This document shows positions 4,092 through 6,451 of a stretch of DNA of 6,451 nt, piece after piece (the first letter of the stretch is position 1; the number at the start of each line of letters is the position of its first letter). The translations under genes and the position numbers were made by a program. The DNA lies in the NCBI GenBank assembly GCA_002390825.1, contig DGQR01000079.1, positions 1 to 6,451 on the forward strand, given 5' to 3'. The stretch comes from Rhodoferax sp. UBA4409. GTDB lineage: Bacteria > Pseudomonadota > Gammaproteobacteria > Burkholderiales > Burkholderiaceae_C. The notes under the pieces were generated by a model. The model saw only the letters and a list, made by a program, of their open reading frames with translations, had not been told where the DNA came from and did not search any database.

Positions 4092-6395
4092 TCAGAACTT
4101 GCGCTGATATCGCACGCCGAGTCCCAGCTGGGGTTCGGCGTTTGCATTATGGCCGGGCTCGAGCTTCAGCAGGGCTTGAGCGGCCACGGTGCCGCCCCAC
4201 ACCTTGGGGCTTTGGTACGAGAGCGCCACATCCTTTTGCATGCCGCTCGGCGCCAAGTTCAGGGTCTGCTGGGCGTAACGCAGGCTGCCGTCTTCCTGGC
4301 TTTGCTCTACGGCGGTGGTGACCTGCATCTCGCCGGACATGGTGCGCAAAGGCATGAAAACGCTGAAACCCAGCTTGTCGCCGGTGCGCCACAAGCTCTC
4401 ACGCGCCAAACCAAAACTCCAGGCCATTTGCCGCACCGCGCTGGTTCCGTCGATCAGTGAGGCACCTTGATTGCGGAAGGCATCGGCCTGCCCCAGGGTC
4501 AACATGGCTGAGGCAGACACACGGGCAGCAACCGGCTTGGATGCAGCCAAGGTGACAAAGCGTGTGCTGGCTTTGCCTTCCATGGCCCAGGCCTCGGTGC
4601 CGCTGGCGCCCAGCAGAGAGTTGTTTTCGAGGAGCTGCCCCGCGGAAACAACGGTGGTCGCATCACCCCAGCGGCTTTGGTACTCCAACACCGCGACGGT
4701 GCGCTGCGTGTCCGCAAAAGGTGCCGATTGCCACGGCGAGCTGTTCAAGGGATTGCCTTGCACCACGGAGCCCATGCGCAAAACATCCCCGCTAGCAAGC
4801 TTCCACGAAGTGCCGGCATGGGTGGCGTTCTGCGCCAGGCTGAAATACGGCGCATTGAAGCGGCTCGCCTCGTCGGCCAGGCTCAAAGGCGCGCTGCCCG
4901 TGGCCTGCAGGCCGAAAAATGCATCGCTGCTGCCACCGGTACCGACGCCCCAGGCAAAGCCCGCACTCGATGGGCTTGAAAAGCTCATGCGGGCCAAGGT
5001 CAGGGGCATCTGCTCTGCCGCTAAGCCCAGCATGGTTTGCTCGGTGACCAAGTTGGTGTACTCCGCGCTGAATTTAGCGCCGGTGGTCGTCGTGGTCGTG
5101 GTCTTGCTGATGGGCAAAGCGGATGTCGCTGTCGACGTGCTGCTCACACTGGCGCCCACATTGACCTGAAAGGCCCGGTTGAACTTGTCGACTGCCAAGG
5201 TATTGACCGTTTTGAGCCCTGTGGCGAGCCCGCTTTTGGGCGTGGCGAGGCTGGCGCCCGCAAAGCTAATCACTGCGCCTGTTTTAGTACCGAGGTTAAG
5301 ACCGCCAATAGGCTGCAAAGAAGCACCGACGTTCACCAAGCCCCAACCGTATACAGCGTCCGCCTTGGTGCGAGACAGGCACGCAGCCGCTGCCACGTTA
5401 TCGCTGCACAAACGGGTGGCGGATTGAAAGATGATTTGCGCAATGTCTGTGGCAGGCAGGAAGTTCCAGTTACTTTTGATCAATGCCGCTTGGCCCGCCA
5501 CAATCGGCGTTGCCATGGAGGTGCCCGACATATAGACGTAGCTGCCGGGCATGGCAGGTGTGGAGTAGCTGGAGGCGATGTTGACCCCGGGCGCAAACAC
5601 GGTCCAGTTGGCCAAGGTGGCGTCGTAATTGCTGAAGCTGGCGCGCTTGCTGTTGGCGTCGAGTGCGCCCACCGCGATGATCTGCCCCTTGGCCCACGTT
5701 TGTTTGGCGTAAGCGGCGGGCCAGCTGCCGCTGGCGCGTCCGTCATTGCCCAAAGCGGCCGTGATCAGAACCCCCTTGTTGACGGCGTTTTGAATGTTGG
5801 ACTGCATGGCAGCTGCGTTACTGCCCAAGCTGAGCGTGACGATGGGCGCCTTTTGTACATTCACCGCCCAGTCAATACCCCGGCCGATCGTGAGGCTGTC
5901 AGAACCACCGGTGGTGAACACCTTGGCGACTACCAGCTTCGCACCGGGCGCCACGCCCTCGAGCAGGGACCCGTTCGCCAGACTTCCTGCGACCAAGCCA
6001 CTCACGTGGGTGCCGTGGCCCATTTGGTCGGTCACATCGGTGCCGCCATTGAAGGCGTTGTAAGTTGCAATCACTTGACTGCGCAATTGAGGGTGGCTGA
6101 CTTGCACCCCGGAGTCCACAACCCCGACGACGACACCGCTGCCATTGCCGCTACCCAGCTGATTGGCATAGGGCTTGTTGACTTGATTCAAGAAGGTCTG
6201 GTAACTGCGCGCACGGGCTTCTGCCGCCGTGGGCGCTGCCTTCGCCAGGGTGGACGCGCTCAGCTTGGGCGCTGCTGCCGCCGCAAGGGCTTCCCAGCCG
6301 CCATCAGCGTCTTCATGCACCTCCAGAACTTGGGCATAGGCGCCGGAGGCAAAGGCAGTGATCAATGCCGCAAAAAGGGCGGAAGGCTGAAACAT
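4092..6395 (-). CDS. Secreted subtilisin-like (S8) serine protease with C-terminal beta-barrel, probable autotransporter, 767 aa
   Basis: This is a probable cell-surface or released endopeptidase. Residues 1-21 look like a signal peptide ending in GAYA before Gln22. A short pro-region (about 22-85) precedes the S8 domain (about 86-360). The catalytic residues are Asp94 in VVGVVDSGV, His127 in MGHGTHVSG and Ser293 in SGTSMATPIVAG, with the oxyanion Asn217 in AALGNDG. The only two cysteines, Cys330 and Cys339, may form a disulfide. A Ser/Thr-rich linker (about 415-440, with seven Thr at 432-438) leads to about 325 residues of alternating polar/hydrophobic strands ending YQRKF, with the terminal Phe typical of outer-membrane barrels. 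This layout matches type Va subtilase autotransporters such as SphB1-like proteins. ATG 6395 is supported by AAGGA 8 nt upstream. Oddly, no Lys or Arg precedes the signal-peptide core from this start. It stands alone, convergent with the hydrolase gene. The barrel call is from pattern only. Confidence 0.9.
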   Translation of the reverse strand: MFQPSALFAALITAFASGAYAQVLEVHEDADGGWEALAAAAAPKLSASTLAKAAPTAAEARARSYQTFLNQVNKPYANQLGSGNGSGVVVGVVDSGVQVSHPQLRSQVIATYNAFNGGTDVTDQMGHGTHVSGLVAGSLANGSLLEGVAPGAKLVVAKVFTTGGSDSLTIGRGIDWAVNVQKAPIVTLSLGSNAAAMQSNIQNAVNKGVLITAALGNDGRASGSWPAAYAKQTWAKGQIIAVGALDANSKRASFSNYDATLANWTVFAPGVNIASSYSTPAMPGSYVYMSGTSMATPIVAGQAALIKSNWNFLPATDIAQIIFQSATRLCSDNVAAAACLSRTKADAVYGWGLVNVGASLQPIGGLNLGTKTGAVISFAGASLATPKSGLATGLKTVNTLAVDKFNRAFQVNVGASVSSTSTATSALPISKTTTTTTTGAKFSAEYTNLVTEQTMLGLAAEQMPLTLARMSFSSPSSAGFAWGVGTGGSSDAFFGLQATGSAPLSLADEASRFNAPYFSLAQNATHAGTSWKLASGDVLRMGSVVQGNPLNSSPWQSAPFADTQRTVAVLEYQSRWGDATTVVSAGQLLENNSLLGASGTEAWAMEGKASTRFVTLAASKPVAARVSASAMLTLGQADAFRNQGASLIDGTSAVRQMAWSFGLARESLWRTGDKLGFSVFMPLRTMSGEMQVTTAVEQSQEDGSLRYAQQTLNLAPSGMQKDVALSYQSPKVWGGTVAAQALLKLEPGHNANAEPQLGLGVRYQRKF
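5082..5102 (-). repeat. Short triplet repeat coding for seven threonines in the protease linker
   Basis: Seven consecutive ACC/ACG codons encode residues 432-438 between the S8 domain and the putative barrel. The tract mixes two Thr codons, so it is not a perfect DNA repeat, but it could change length by slippage. Such Thr-rich tracts usually act as flexible, extended linkers. Confidence 0.7.
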
Positions 6396-6403
6396 GGTGC
6401 GAT

Positions 6404-6408
6404 TCCTT
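6404..6408 (-). promoter_or_regulatory. Ribosome binding site of the protease gene (AAGGA)
   Basis: AAGGA on the minus strand lies 8 nt before ATG 6395 and sets that start. The frame continues upstream with TTG and GTG codons, but none has a recognisable ribosome binding site. Confidence 0.7.
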
Positions 6409-6416
6409 GTTAACAA
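6407..6416. repeat. 10-bp perfect palindrome in the protease 5' leader
   Basis: TTGTTAACAA is its own reverse complement and overlaps the first two bases of the ribosome binding site. It could be part of a repressor site controlling the protease, but a palindrome this short occurs by chance in several kilobases of DNA, so this is only noted. Confidence 0.3.
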
Positions 6417-6451
6417 ACACACAAGGGCTACGCAATCCAATCACGGGCGCT

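Noticed and set aside
5037..6413. A 458-codon open frame on the plus strand, antisense to the protease gene
   Set aside because: Its composition (many Arg, Gly, His, Gln) and lack of any recognisable domain match a GC-rich shadow frame; the minus strand encodes a protein with an intact catalytic triad over the same bases.

Overview
The window looks like a GC-rich chromosomal segment from a betaproteobacterium, most likely of the Comamonadaceae (Rhodoferax/Acidovorax type). This rests on protein family resemblance: a class I PHA synthase next to a PgeF protein and a small two-helix membrane protein is a layout I recall from Burkholderiales. No rRNA or other taxonomic marker is present, so the placement is an inference. 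I see no tRNA, CRISPR array, insertion sequence, phage gene or attachment site.

Layout. Positions 1-1179 (minus) hold the first 393 codons of phaC, cut by the window edge. A 95-nt gap separates it from a divergent small membrane-protein gene (1275-1586, plus). The 3' end of that gene overlaps, tail to tail and antisense, the 3' end of pgeF (1518-2330, minus). Upstream of pgeF, and overlapping it by 14 nt, lies a zeta-class glutathione transferase gene of the maleylacetoacetate isomerase type (2317-2985, minus), so these two probably form an operon. Across a 61-nt gap, a divergent plus-strand pair follows: an ABM-fold monooxygenase-like protein (3047-3349) and a fumarylacetoacetate hydrolase (FAH)-family acylpyruvase/fumarylpyruvate hydrolase-like enzyme (3389-4084). 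The rest (4092-6395, minus) is one gene for a secreted subtilisin-like (S8) protease with a C-terminal outer-membrane-barrel-like domain, that is, a probable autotransporter. It ends 7 nt from the convergent hydrolase gene.

How the genes may work together. phaC makes polyhydroxyalkanoate storage polymer. PgeF is a housekeeping enzyme that corrects peptidoglycan precursors. The isomerase-like transferase and the FAH-family hydrolase are the enzyme types that isomerise and then hydrolyse ring-cleavage products of homogentisate or gentisate. Here they sit on either side of one short divergent promoter region, with no ring-cleaving dioxygenase in view. The protease looks like an independent transcription unit.

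All complete genes appear intact, with no frameshifts. Usable Shine-Dalgarno sequences support most starts, but I found no convincing sigma-70 promoters or intrinsic terminators. No stretch over 300 bases lacks a gene. Most of the window is ordinary core-type sequence; the more unusual points are the antisense coding overlap, the split isomerase/hydrolase arrangement and the protease architecture.
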